Of a stretch of DNA of 58,528 nt, positions 6,540 through 14,294 are shown one piece after another (the first letter of the stretch is position 1; the number at the start of each line of letters is the position of its first letter). The position numbers were made by a program, and so were the translations under genes. The notes under the pieces were generated by a model. It worked only from the letters and a program-made list of their open reading frames with translations, was not told the origin of the DNA and ran no database searches. The DNA comes from Propioniciclava tarda (GTDB taxonomy: Bacteria > Actinomycetota > Actinomycetes > Propionibacteriales > Propionibacteriaceae): assembly GCF_900182665.1 (NCBI RefSeq), contig NZ_FXTL01000019.1, positions 1 to 58,528 on the forward strand. Reading direction: 5' to 3'.

Positions 6540-9386
6540 GTGAGCCCGACCAAGACCGCCGCAGCAAGCCCGGACGCCCTCGGCGGGCTGAACCGGCGGC
6601 TCGCCTCGGCGGGCCTGAGTGAGGCCGACGACTCCACCCTTGTCCGCGCGCTGTACTCCTCGGACGCCTCCATCTACCGCATCCCTCCGCTCGCGGTCGC
6701 CCATCCCCGCAGCGCCGACGAGCTCGCCGCGATCGTGGACGCCGCCCGGCGCGCGGGCGTCCCACTGACGGCCCGCGGGGCGGGGACGTCCTGCGCCGGC
6801 AACGCGATCGGGCCCGGTCTCGTCGTCGACACGGCCCGCCACCTGCGGACGATCCACGCCATCGATGCCGACGCCCGGGTCGCCGTGATCGACCCCGGGG
6901 TGGTCCAGGCCGACCTCACAGCCGCCGCGCTCCCCCACGGCCTGCGCTACGGGCCCGACCCGTCCACGGCCAACCGCTGCACCGTCGGGGGCATGATCGG
7001 CAACAACGCCTGTGGGCCCCGCGCGCTCGGCTACGGCCGCGCGTCCGACAACGTCGTGGCCCTCGACGTCATCACGGGCACGGGCGAGCGGCTGAATCTC
7101 GACTCGAGGACGGACTCGTCGCTGTCCGACTCACCGACGATCCGCAGCCTCGCGGCCCTGGTGGACGCCAACGCCGACCTGATCCGGCGCGAGTTCGGGC
7201 ACTTCTCGCGCCAGGTCTCCGGGATGAGCCTGGAGTGGCTGCTGCCCGAGAACGGCTTCGACGTCGCCAAGTTCTTCGCCGGCACTGAGGGCACGCTGGG
7301 CGTCATCACGCGCGCGACCGTCCGCCTCGTCGCCGATGCCCCGCACAAGACGATGCTCGCCCTGGGCTACCCGACGATGCCGGACGCCGCCGACGCGATG
7401 CCGACGATCCTGCCGTTCTCCCCGACGGCGGTGGAGGGCATGGATCGGCGCATCGTCGAGGTCGTCCGCCGCAAGCTGGGCGAGTCCGCCGTGCCCGACC
7501 TGCCCCGCGGCGAAGGCTGGGTGTTCGTCGAGTTGGCCGACGACGATCCCGGACGCCTCTCCGAGCGGGCGGACGCGCTGCTGGCGGCGTCCGGCTGCCT
7601 GGACGGACGCGTCGTGACCGACCCGGAGATCACCAAGGCGCTGTGGCAGATCCGCTCCGACGGCGCCGGCCTCGCCGGCGTCAGCCTGGACGCCCCGGCG
7701 TACGCCGGCTGGGAGGACGCCGCCGTGCCGCCGGCCCGTCTCGGCGACTACCTGCGCGACTTCGACGCCCTGCTCGTCGAGCACGGCCTCCACGGCCTGC
7801 CGTACGGCCACTTCGGCGACGGCTGCGTCCACTGCCGGATCGACTTCCCGCTGACGTCGCCCGGCGGCGCGGACGCCTATCGCGCGTTCATCCTGGACGC
7901 CGCCCGCCTGGCCGCCTCCTACGGCGGATCGATGTCCGGCGAGCACGGCGACGGACGCGCGCGCTCCGAGCTGCTACCGCTCATGTACTCCCCCGAGGCC
8001 ATCGCCCTGTTCGCCCAGATCAAGGCGATCTTCGATCCCGGCAACCTGCTCAACCCCGGCGTCCTGGTCGACCCCGCCCCCCTGGACGCCGACCTGCGCG
8101 CCCCCGCCGCCAGCCGGACCGCGCTGTGGGCGTCCGATCGGCAGTTCGCCGAGGACGTGCACCGGTGCACCGGCGTCGGCAAGTGCGTGGCGAGCGAGCG
8201 GGCCGGTGACGTGATGTGCCCGTCGTTCCAGGCGACGCGCAACGAGAAGGACTCGACCCGCGGCCGTGCCCGCGTCCTGCAGGAGATGATCAACGGCACG
8301 CTCGTCACGGACGGCTGGCGGTCGAGGGAGGTGCACGAGGCCCTGGATCTCTGCCTGTCCTGCAAGGGCTGCTCGCGCGACTGCCCCACCGGCACCGACA
8401 TGGCGGCGTACAAGTCGCACGTCCTGCACCGCGCGTTCGCCGGACGCCTGCGCCCCCGCAGCCACTACGCGCTCGGCTGGCTGCCGCGCTGGGGACGGCT
8501 GGTGTCGTCCGTTCCAGGGCTGCCGTGGCTGTCGAACCTGGTGCTGCAGAGCCCACTGTCCGGCCTGGTGAAGCGGGTCGCCGGGCTCGACCCCGCGCGC
8601 GCCGGGATGCCGCGGTTCGCGTCCGGCTCGAACATCGCCCGGGCCCGACGTGGGCTCGCGTCCGGGGTGAGCGGCAAGCCCGTGCTGGTGTGGGTCGACT
8701 CGTTCAGCGACGCGTTCGAGTCGGACGCCGTGGCGGCCACGATCGCGGTGCTCCTGGATGCTGGCTATTCCCCCAGCATTCAACAACGCAAGGCGTGCTG
8801 CGGCCTGACGTGGATCTCGACCGGTCAGCTCGACGGGGCCGTCCGCGAGCTGCGCAACGCCGTCGAGGTGCTGCATCCGTACGTGGCCGCCGGCATCCCG
8901 ATCGTCGGGACCGAGCCGAGTTGCCTGTCGGTGTGGCGCTCGGACGCCCTCGACCTGGTCGACGACCCGCGCGTCCGGGAGGTCGCGCGCGGCACCTTCA
9001 CGCTCGCCGAGCTGCTGGTCCGCGACCCCGACTTCGCCATGCCCAGCCTCGCCGGGCATACGATCGTCGCCCAGCCGCACTGCCATCAAGCGTCCGTCAT
9101 CGGCTGGGACGCCGACGCGGCGCTGCTGAGGCGCTCGGGGGCGTCCGTTGTGAAGGTGGGCGGCTGCTGCGGGCTGGCCGGGAACTTCGGCATGGAGCAC
9201 GGGCACTATGAGACGTCCGTCGCGGTGGCCGAGAACGAGCTGCTGCCGGCGATCCGCGCGGCCGGACCCGATGCCATCCTGCTCGCCGACGGCTTCAGCT
9301 GCCGCACCCAGATCCACGATCTGGCCCGACGCGAGGCGATGACGCTCGCCGAGCTGATCGTGACGCACACGACGGTGTCGGCATGA
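6540..9386 (+). CDS. FAD-linked oxidase / 4Fe-4S protein (D-lactate dehydrogenase-like)
   Basis: This 948-residue fusion resembles GlcD plus GlcF, or the Dld-II D-lactate dehydrogenases. The N-terminal FAD_binding_4 domain has RGAGTSCAGNAIG (about 78-90), followed by an FAD-oxidase C-terminal domain with GEHGDGRARSELLP. Then come ferredoxin clusters: a first group beginning at Cys543 and a second CxxCxxCxxxC at 605-615. Two CCG domains (Cys753-754, Cys876-877) complete the protein. It probably oxidises a 2-hydroxyacid and passes electrons to the quinone pool. The frame is open from 6126, but GTG 6540, 5 nt after marR, begins at the family N-terminus. The substrate (D-lactate, glycolate or another) is not determined. 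Confidence 0.87.
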   Translation: MSPTKTAAASPDALGGLNRRLASAGLSEADDSTLVRALYSSDASIYRIPPLAVAHPRSADELAAIVDAARRAGVPLTARGAGTSCAGNAIGPGLVVDTARHLRTIHAIDADARVAVIDPGVVQADLTAAALPHGLRYGPDPSTANRCTVGGMIGNNACGPRALGYGRASDNVVALDVITGTGERLNLDSRTDSSLSDSPTIRSLAALVDANADLIRREFGHFSRQVSGMSLEWLLPENGFDVAKFFAGTEGTLGVITRATVRLVADAPHKTMLALGYPTMPDAADAMPTILPFSPTAVEGMDRRIVEVVRRKLGESAVPDLPRGEGWVFVELADDDPGRLSERADALLAASGCLDGRVVTDPEITKALWQIRSDGAGLAGVSLDAPAYAGWEDAAVPPARLGDYLRDFDALLVEHGLHGLPYGHFGDGCVHCRIDFPLTSPGGADAYRAFILDAARLAASYGGSMSGEHGDGRARSELLPLMYSPEAIALFAQIKAIFDPGNLLNPGVLVDPAPLDADLRAPAASRTALWASDRQFAEDVHRCTGVGKCVASERAGDVMCPSFQATRNEKDSTRGRARVLQEMINGTLVTDGWRSREVHEALDLCLSCKGCSRDCPTGTDMAAYKSHVLHRAFAGRLRPRSHYALGWLPRWGRLVSSVPGLPWLSNLVLQSPLSGLVKRVAGLDPARAGMPRFASGSNIARARRGLASGVSGKPVLVWVDSFSDAFESDAVAATIAVLLDAGYSPSIQQRKACCGLTWISTGQLDGAVRELRNAVEVLHPYVAAGIPIVGTEPSCLSVWRSDALDLVDDPRVREVARGTFTLAELLVRDPDFAMPSLAGHTIVAQPHCHQASVIGWDADAALLRRSGASVVKVGGCCGLAGNFGMEHGHYETSVAVAENELLPAIRAAGPDAILLADGFSCRTQIHDLARREAMTLAELIVTHTTVSA

Positions 9387-9931
9387 CAGTGCACGCGGAC
9401 GCCGTCGCAACCCTGACCTCGTGGACCGCACCGGCGGCGTCCCAGGCCGGGCTGCGGGAGGCCTTCTTGGGCTTCCTCGCGGCGCGTCCGGACGCCTGCG
9501 AGCGCACCTGTGCACCCGGGCACCTGACGGCGTCCGCGATGGTCTTCAGCCACGAGCTGGACGCCGTGGCGTTGGTCCTGCACCGCATCGTGAAGGTCTG
9601 GATCCAACCAGGCGGACACCTGGAGGCGTCCGACTCCTCGCTGGCCTCCGCAGCGGCGCGTGAGGTGGCCGAGGAGCTCGGGCTGGAGATCGATCTCGAC
9701 CCGGTGCCGGTCTCCCTCGATTGCCACCCGATCACCTGCCGCGGCTATCGGACGCCGACGCGCCACTTCGACGTCCGCTTCGTCGCGCGCGCCCACGCGG
9801 GCGCGGAGCTGACGTGCTCAGCAGAGTCGCACGACGTCTCCTGGTGGCCACTCAGTGCCCTACCTCCGCTCTTCGACGAGGTGCGCGAGCTGATCGAGCT
9901 GGGCCACCAGCGCCTCTCCGCCCAAACCTGA
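9383..9931 (+). CDS. Nudix hydrolase
   Basis: The 182-residue protein has a Nudix fold. The box is the actinobacterial variant starting QPGGHLE and ending REVAEELGLEI (93-103), so the metal-binding EE pair is kept while the first Glu position of the classic GX5EX7REUXEE pattern reads Ser/Asp. It would hydrolyse a nucleoside-diphosphate-linked substrate, identity unknown. ATGA overlap with the dehydrogenase stop indicates translational coupling, and a strong hairpin follows its stop. Its link to the dehydrogenase may be only operon organisation. Confidence 0.85.
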   Translation: MTVHADAVATLTSWTAPAASQAGLREAFLGFLAARPDACERTCAPGHLTASAMVFSHELDAVALVLHRIVKVWIQPGGHLEASDSSLASAAAREVAEELGLEIDLDPVPVSLDCHPITCRGYRTPTRHFDVRFVARAHAGAELTCSAESHDVSWWPLSALPPLFDEVRELIELGHQRLSAQT

Positions 9932-9965
9932 CGATGCCCCCCGCTCGGTGGAGCGGGGGGCATCG
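9932..9965. terminator. Bidirectional hairpin terminator
   Basis: A perfect 15-bp stem (9932-9946 with 9951-9965) with a GGTG loop starts right after the Nudix stop. It lies 15 nt before the end of the convergent lipoprotein gene. There is no long T tract, which is usual in high-GC actinobacteria. Confidence 0.85.
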
Positions 9966-9980
9966 CACGTGCGTCGGCGA

Positions 9981-11006
9981 TCAGCCCTGGGTCAGGCCTT
10001 CCAGATCGGACGCCGGGATCGTCGAGGCCGCGGACGGCGCCGTGATCTTGACGTCGTTCGCCATCTCGACCACGAGGGCCATCTTGAAGTCGGTCGCGGC
10101 GAGCTTGGCGAGCTCCGGCTGGGCCGGATCAGCCTTCGGCCACGTCCGCATGATGTCGGCGACGTCGATGACCGCCTTCGAGACCTTGCCGTCGGTCAGG
10201 GTGTAGGTGACGTCGAGGTTCGCACCGTCGTTGATCTTGGCGATGGACTCGTCAGCACGGGCATCCGTCAGTTGGTCGTTGGGATCCATGGCCGCCATGG
10301 CCTTGATGAGCTTCTTGGCGTCGGTCACCGACTTGTAGGTCTTGTCGTCGACCTTGGTGATCTCGGAGGCGTCCATGAACGCGGCCGTCGCCTTGGCGGC
10401 GTCGATCGACGGCGCGGCCGACGGGGCGGCGCTCGCCATCTGCAGCTTGGCCTTCTCGATGAGCGCGTTGACGGCGGTCTTGTCGAGGGCGACCCACTTG
10501 CCGCCCACCACGTCGTTGATCCACGGCATCGACGCAGCGGCCGAGCTGGCAAGCATCTTCACCTGGGCAGCGGTGAACAGCCCGGTGGCCTGCCCGATGC
10601 CCTCGACGTCGGCATGCAGGAAGGCCTCACCCTTCACCCACATGATCTCGATCGGCTTGGAGTCGACGGCCAGCGACATCGCCATGTCGAGCTTCTGCGG
10701 ATCCTTCTCGGTGTTGAGGTCGGCACCGTTGGAGTGCATGGAGACCTTCATCACCGTCTTGGGAATGATGGACGTCGCGACGTCGATGATCGACTGGGTC
10801 TGGGCGTCCACGGCCGAACTGCTCGTGGCCGTCATCACCTTCTTCAGATCGTCAGCGGTCGTGTCGATCTTCATGGAGTAGGACAGGTCCTTGCCCTGGG
10901 CCGTCTTGGTGGCGGCATCGCTGAGGGCCTGCTTAGGGGTCACGGGGGCAGCGCAACCGGTGAACAACAGTGCGGCCGCAACCGCGGGGATCAAGAGCTT
11001 TCGCAC
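9981..11006 (-). CDS. Secreted lipoprotein of unknown function
   Basis: The 341-residue protein begins with a type II signal peptide: a short basic start (VRK), a hydrophobic core and the lipobox LFTGC with Cys18 as lipidation site. It would therefore be anchored to the outer face of the membrane. The rest is Lys/Asp/Ala-rich with no Cys, alternating charged and small residues. Size and pattern resemble LppX/LprG-like actinobacterial lipoproteins, but no diagnostic motif supports that. GTG 11006 is chosen because AGAAGGA lies about 7 nt upstream and the signal peptide begins there. It is a single-gene unit, convergent with the Nudix gene and separated by a strong hairpin. Confidence 0.75.
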   Translation of the reverse strand: MRKLLIPAVAAALLFTGCAAPVTPKQALSDAATKTAQGKDLSYSMKIDTTADDLKKVMTATSSSAVDAQTQSIIDVATSIIPKTVMKVSMHSNGADLNTEKDPQKLDMAMSLAVDSKPIEIMWVKGEAFLHADVEGIGQATGLFTAAQVKMLASSAAASMPWINDVVGGKWVALDKTAVNALIEKAKLQMASAAPSAAPSIDAAKATAAFMDASEITKVDDKTYKSVTDAKKLIKAMAAMDPNDQLTDARADESIAKINDGANLDVTYTLTDGKVSKAVIDVADIMRTWPKADPAQPELAKLAATDFKMALVVEMANDVKITAPSAASTIPASDLEGLTQG

Positions 11007-11115
11007 GAGGCATTCCTTCTCTGGCAGCCGGTGGGGTGTCATGCAGGAGCCAGTGTCTCACCTGTGTGGCGTCGCAGGGGTGCGCGGATCACAGTTCGGG
11101 CGTCGATCTCGGCGT

Positions 11116-12402
11116 TCAGTGTCGCCGGTTCCACACCTCGCCCCCGCCGACCCAGACCCGTCTCACATCGCTGCTGCCGCCCAGGGCGAAGACCTTCGAT
11201 ACGGCGTCGCCCTCGTCGGCCGCGTTGCGGAGCGCGATGTCCAAGGTCGTGCCTTCCACCGGGCTCAGCCACACTGCGTCGAACTGTTGCCCGACGGAGA
11301 GGTCGCCGGCGTCGGAGAGCCCCAGCGCGGACGCTCCGGCCTTGGTGGCGAGCCACAGCAGCGGGGCGGCGTTGAGCCGGAGGCCCTCGGCACCCATCAA
11401 CAGCTGCATGAAGGCTGCTTGCAGTCCCTCGCGGAGGAGACTGAATGACACGCCTGCGCCGACGTCCGTCCCGAGCGCGAAGCGAACGCCCGCCTCGACG
11501 TGACGCCGCAGCGGGAACATGCCCGAGCCCAGCGCCGAGTTGCTGCACGGGCAGTGCGCCACTGCGCTCCCCCGGGACGCCAGCACGGCCAGTTCGGCGT
11601 CCGTCGGGTGCACGTTGTGGGCAAGAACGGATCGCTGGTCCAGCAGGCCGTGCCGGTCGTAGGTGCCCACGTAGTCGGTGCCGAACTGCGCCTCGACCTG
11701 GCGGATCTCGGCGACGTTCTCGTTGACGTGGGAGGTGAACAGCGAGCCTGGCACGGCCGCCCGGGTCTCGGCGCAAGCGGCCAACAGTGCGTCTGAGCAC
11801 GACAGCGAGAACCGGGGCGTGACGGCGTAGCGCAGGCGTCCACGGCCGTGCCACCGCTCGGCGAGGCCCAGTGCGTCCGCGAGGGACCGCTCGGCCGTCG
11901 TGAGCAGCGGCTCGGGTAGGACGCCGTCGCTGACGACCAGTCCGCTGGCGATGCGCAGTCCGGATGCCTCCGCCGCCGCAAACAACTGATCGACCGCCCC
12001 AGGAAAGTGCGAGCCGAAGACCAGGGCCGACGTGGTGCCGGCCCGGACCAGGGAGCCGACGAACTCCAGCGCGATCTCGGCGGCGTAGTCGTCGTCGGCC
12101 AGGCGCATCTCCTCGGGGAGGGCGCGCTTGTCCAGCCACTCGAGCAGCGGACGCCCCAGGGCGCCGATGACCCGGAGTTGGGGGTAATGAACGTGGGTGT
12201 CGACGAAGCCCGGCACGACCAGCCCGCCGGTCAACTCGACCCGAGGTTCGTCGGGGAAATCGGCCACCGTGACGTCCCAGGGGCCACGAGCGACGATCAC
12301 GCCGTCGCGGACGACGATTGCCCCCTCGGTCAGCGTGCGAAGCGCCCCGCCCGCAAAGGGGTCGTCCGGGCAGTCGACGAACGTGCCTCGATAGATCGTC
12401 AC
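11116..12402 (-). CDS. guaD: Guanine deaminase (E. coli GuaD-like)
   Basis: The 428-residue amidohydrolase converts guanine to xanthine and ammonia. It has the metal-binding FVDTHVHYPQ (His70, His72) and the LLEWLDKRALPEE block. Further on are HVNENVAEI (third metal His), VLAHNVH with a fourth His, and GTDVGAG with the metal Asp. These features align with the bacterial GuaD type. The frame is open to 12468, but GTG 12402 has AAGGA 7 nt upstream and starts at the family N-terminus. It lies downstream of, and in the same direction as, a second guanine deaminase 120 nt away, and near the xdh genes that would consume its product. Confidence 0.85.
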   Translation of the reverse strand: MTIYRGTFVDCPDDPFAGGALRTLTEGAIVVRDGVIVARGPWDVTVADFPDEPRVELTGGLVVPGFVDTHVHYPQLRVIGALGRPLLEWLDKRALPEEMRLADDDYAAEIALEFVGSLVRAGTTSALVFGSHFPGAVDQLFAAAEASGLRIASGLVVSDGVLPEPLLTTAERSLADALGLAERWHGRGRLRYAVTPRFSLSCSDALLAACAETRAAVPGSLFTSHVNENVAEIRQVEAQFGTDYVGTYDRHGLLDQRSVLAHNVHPTDAELAVLASRGSAVAHCPCSNSALGSGMFPLRRHVEAGVRFALGTDVGAGVSFSLLREGLQAAFMQLLMGAEGLRLNAAPLLWLATKAGASALGLSDAGDLSVGQQFDAVWLSPVEGTTLDIALRNAADEGDAVSKVFALGGSSDVRRVWVGGGEVWNRRH

Positions 12403-12522
12403 GTCCCAGTCCTTTCCGCGGGGCGTCGCCCCGCGACGGTCGCGGGGGCATCCGTCGTTGGACGCCACCGCGCGATGTCATCGACCACACCGTCTCGGCA
12501 GTCTACCGAGACGCCGGTCAGC

Positions 12523-13881
12523 TCAATGGCCGACCACCACCTCGCCGTCCGCCACGACCTTTCGTCCCTGCACCCAGACCGCCCGGATGTTCGCCGGCGT
12601 CGCCAGGGTGATGATCCGCTGCAGGATGCGCTCCGGCTCATCGTCGTCGAAGATCGGCAGCGGCCGATGGCCAACGACGTCGATCAACTGGGCGTCCCAG
12701 GCGTAGCCCTCGGCCAGCCGACCGATCGGCAGGCTCAGGCTACGGCCGCCGCCCGCGGTGGCGAGGGCGAAGGCCTGCTCGAACGTCACGCGACTGTCCG
12801 GGACGCCGCGGGCCGCGGGCGGCTGGGCGGCGTCCACGCCGGATTCCAGCATCCGCGAACTCGTGACGGTCTGCCGGATGGCCGACCACAGCGACGGGTC
12901 GAAGCCGCCCGAGATGTCGGTGCCCAGGCCGACATCGACCCCGGCTCGGGCGTAGCGACGGACCGGGGCGACGGCGTCCCCGAAGAAGGCGTTCGACAGG
13001 GGGCAGTGGGCGACCGCCGTCCCCGTGGACGCGAACAGCGCCACATCGTCGTCGTCCAGGTGGACGCAGTGGGCCAGCACCGACCGCTCCCCCAGCAGCC
13101 CGAAGCCGTCGAGGGCGGCGGAGTCGCTGCGGCCGGTCCGCTCGCGGACGTGGGAAGACTCCCAGTCGCTCTCGGCACAATGGGACTGCACGTGGACGCC
13201 CAAGTCGCGGGCCAAGGCACCGAGCCCAGCCAGGGCCTCGTCGGTGCAGCTCGGGATGAAGCGCGGGGTGATCACCGGGTACACCTCGGCCCCGGTCGCC
13301 GCGCGCAACTCCTGGACCCGCCGGATGAACCATCCGGTGTCGGCGACCGCGGCGGAGGCGTCCGCGTCTTTGTAGAAGTCGGGGTTGTCGGGCCCGTCCA
13401 TGACGACCTTGCCCACCAGCCCCCGTTGGCCCGCCGCCGCGCAGGCCAAGACGAGTTCGAGGCTGGAGGTGGGGTGCACTGTCGCGAAATAGAGGGCGGT
13501 CGTCGTGCCACGTGCCAGCAGCTCGGCCACGAGGCTCGCGTAGACGCGCCGGGCGAAGTCCACGTCGGCGAACCGAGCCTCTAGCGGGAACGTGTGCTGG
13601 CGCAGCCAGTCGGCCAGGGGCAGGTCCAGCGCCGTCCCGGCCTGCGCCCACTGGGGCGCGTGGACGTGCAGGTCAACGAAGCCGGGGAGCCAATACTGGC
13701 CGGGCTGCGTAGACACCGCCTCGGCATCGCCGACGGCCTCCGCCGCGGCGGGGTCGTCCGCGGGCAGAACGGCGGTGATGAAGCCGTCCTCGACGACGAA
13801 GAGATGATCGACCAACGCCTGGACGCGATCGTCGGCATCGCAGCTGAACGCCGTGCCGCGGAACACCGTCCGATCAGGCAT
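12523..13881 (-). CDS. guaD: Guanine deaminase, second and metazoan-like type
   Basis: The 452-residue amidohydrolase carries the zinc motif FVDLHVHAPQW (His72, His74). It also has the block TFPLEARFADVDFARRVY followed by GTTTALYFATVH, which resembles animal guanine deaminases more than E. coli GuaD. Later metal ligands lie in QSHCAES, VLAHCVHLDDDD and GTDISGG. ATG 13881 is chosen because GGAGGG stands 8 nt upstream; the frame stays open to 14361 without meaning. It diverges from xdhABC across a 413-nt regulatory region. Having two distantly related guanine deaminases side by side suggests a division of labour, perhaps on related purines or pterins. Confidence 0.82.
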   Translation of the reverse strand: MPDRTVFRGTAFSCDADDRVQALVDHLFVVEDGFITAVLPADDPAAAEAVGDAEAVSTQPGQYWLPGFVDLHVHAPQWAQAGTALDLPLADWLRQHTFPLEARFADVDFARRVYASLVAELLARGTTTALYFATVHPTSSLELVLACAAAGQRGLVGKVVMDGPDNPDFYKDADASAAVADTGWFIRRVQELRAATGAEVYPVITPRFIPSCTDEALAGLGALARDLGVHVQSHCAESDWESSHVRERTGRSDSAALDGFGLLGERSVLAHCVHLDDDDVALFASTGTAVAHCPLSNAFFGDAVAPVRRYARAGVDVGLGTDISGGFDPSLWSAIRQTVTSSRMLESGVDAAQPPAARGVPDSRVTFEQAFALATAGGGRSLSLPIGRLAEGYAWDAQLIDVVGHRPLPIFDDDEPERILQRIITLATPANIRAVWVQGRKVVADGEVVVGH

Positions 13882-14294
13882 CCATGGCTCCCTCCGGCGA
13901 GCGCGCCGCCACCAGCGACGACACTGCGCGACGGTCAGACGATAACGTCGCCAATGCGTCGCTATTGCACTGGAAACAAAAGTCGCAAGTACTTTTCGAC
14001 TTCTATTTGCAAATGCCCGCGGTGCACCGAAAAGCTCCTCGACAATGGCGCTCCAACGCCCGCCCTCGGCGCCCGTTCGCCGCCGGGCCGGACCTCCCGG
14101 CGTAGTCAAGACGCGAATGACGGACGCCGCGCCGGCGGCGTCCAAATGCCAACAAGGTGGTACTTGCGCGACCCGGTTATGAACCATCCGGCTCTGTGTA
14201 GAGTGAGCGCGAAGCAGCATCGGAGTCAGCGATGACCCGTCTGCGGCGACCTGGACGACTGGTCCGGTGAGCAAGTTTGACCAAAGGGGCTGAC
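13882..14294. promoter_or_regulatory. Divergent guaD2 / xdhABC control region
   Basis: No gene is visible. An AT-rich island (about 13958-14016) holds nested dyads: AAAAGT-N7-ACTTTT (13978-13996), the palindrome AAGTACTT (13987-13994), AAGTCG-N11-CGACTT (13980-14002) and the palindrome ATTTGCAAAT (14005-14014). A possible leftward -10 TATCGT lies at 13944-13939. For xdhA, an extended -10 TGTGTAGAGT ends at 14204 with the dyad GGTT-ATG-AACC (14175-14185) near its -35. The layout fits one or two repressor operators controlling purine genes in both directions. Confidence 0.5.
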
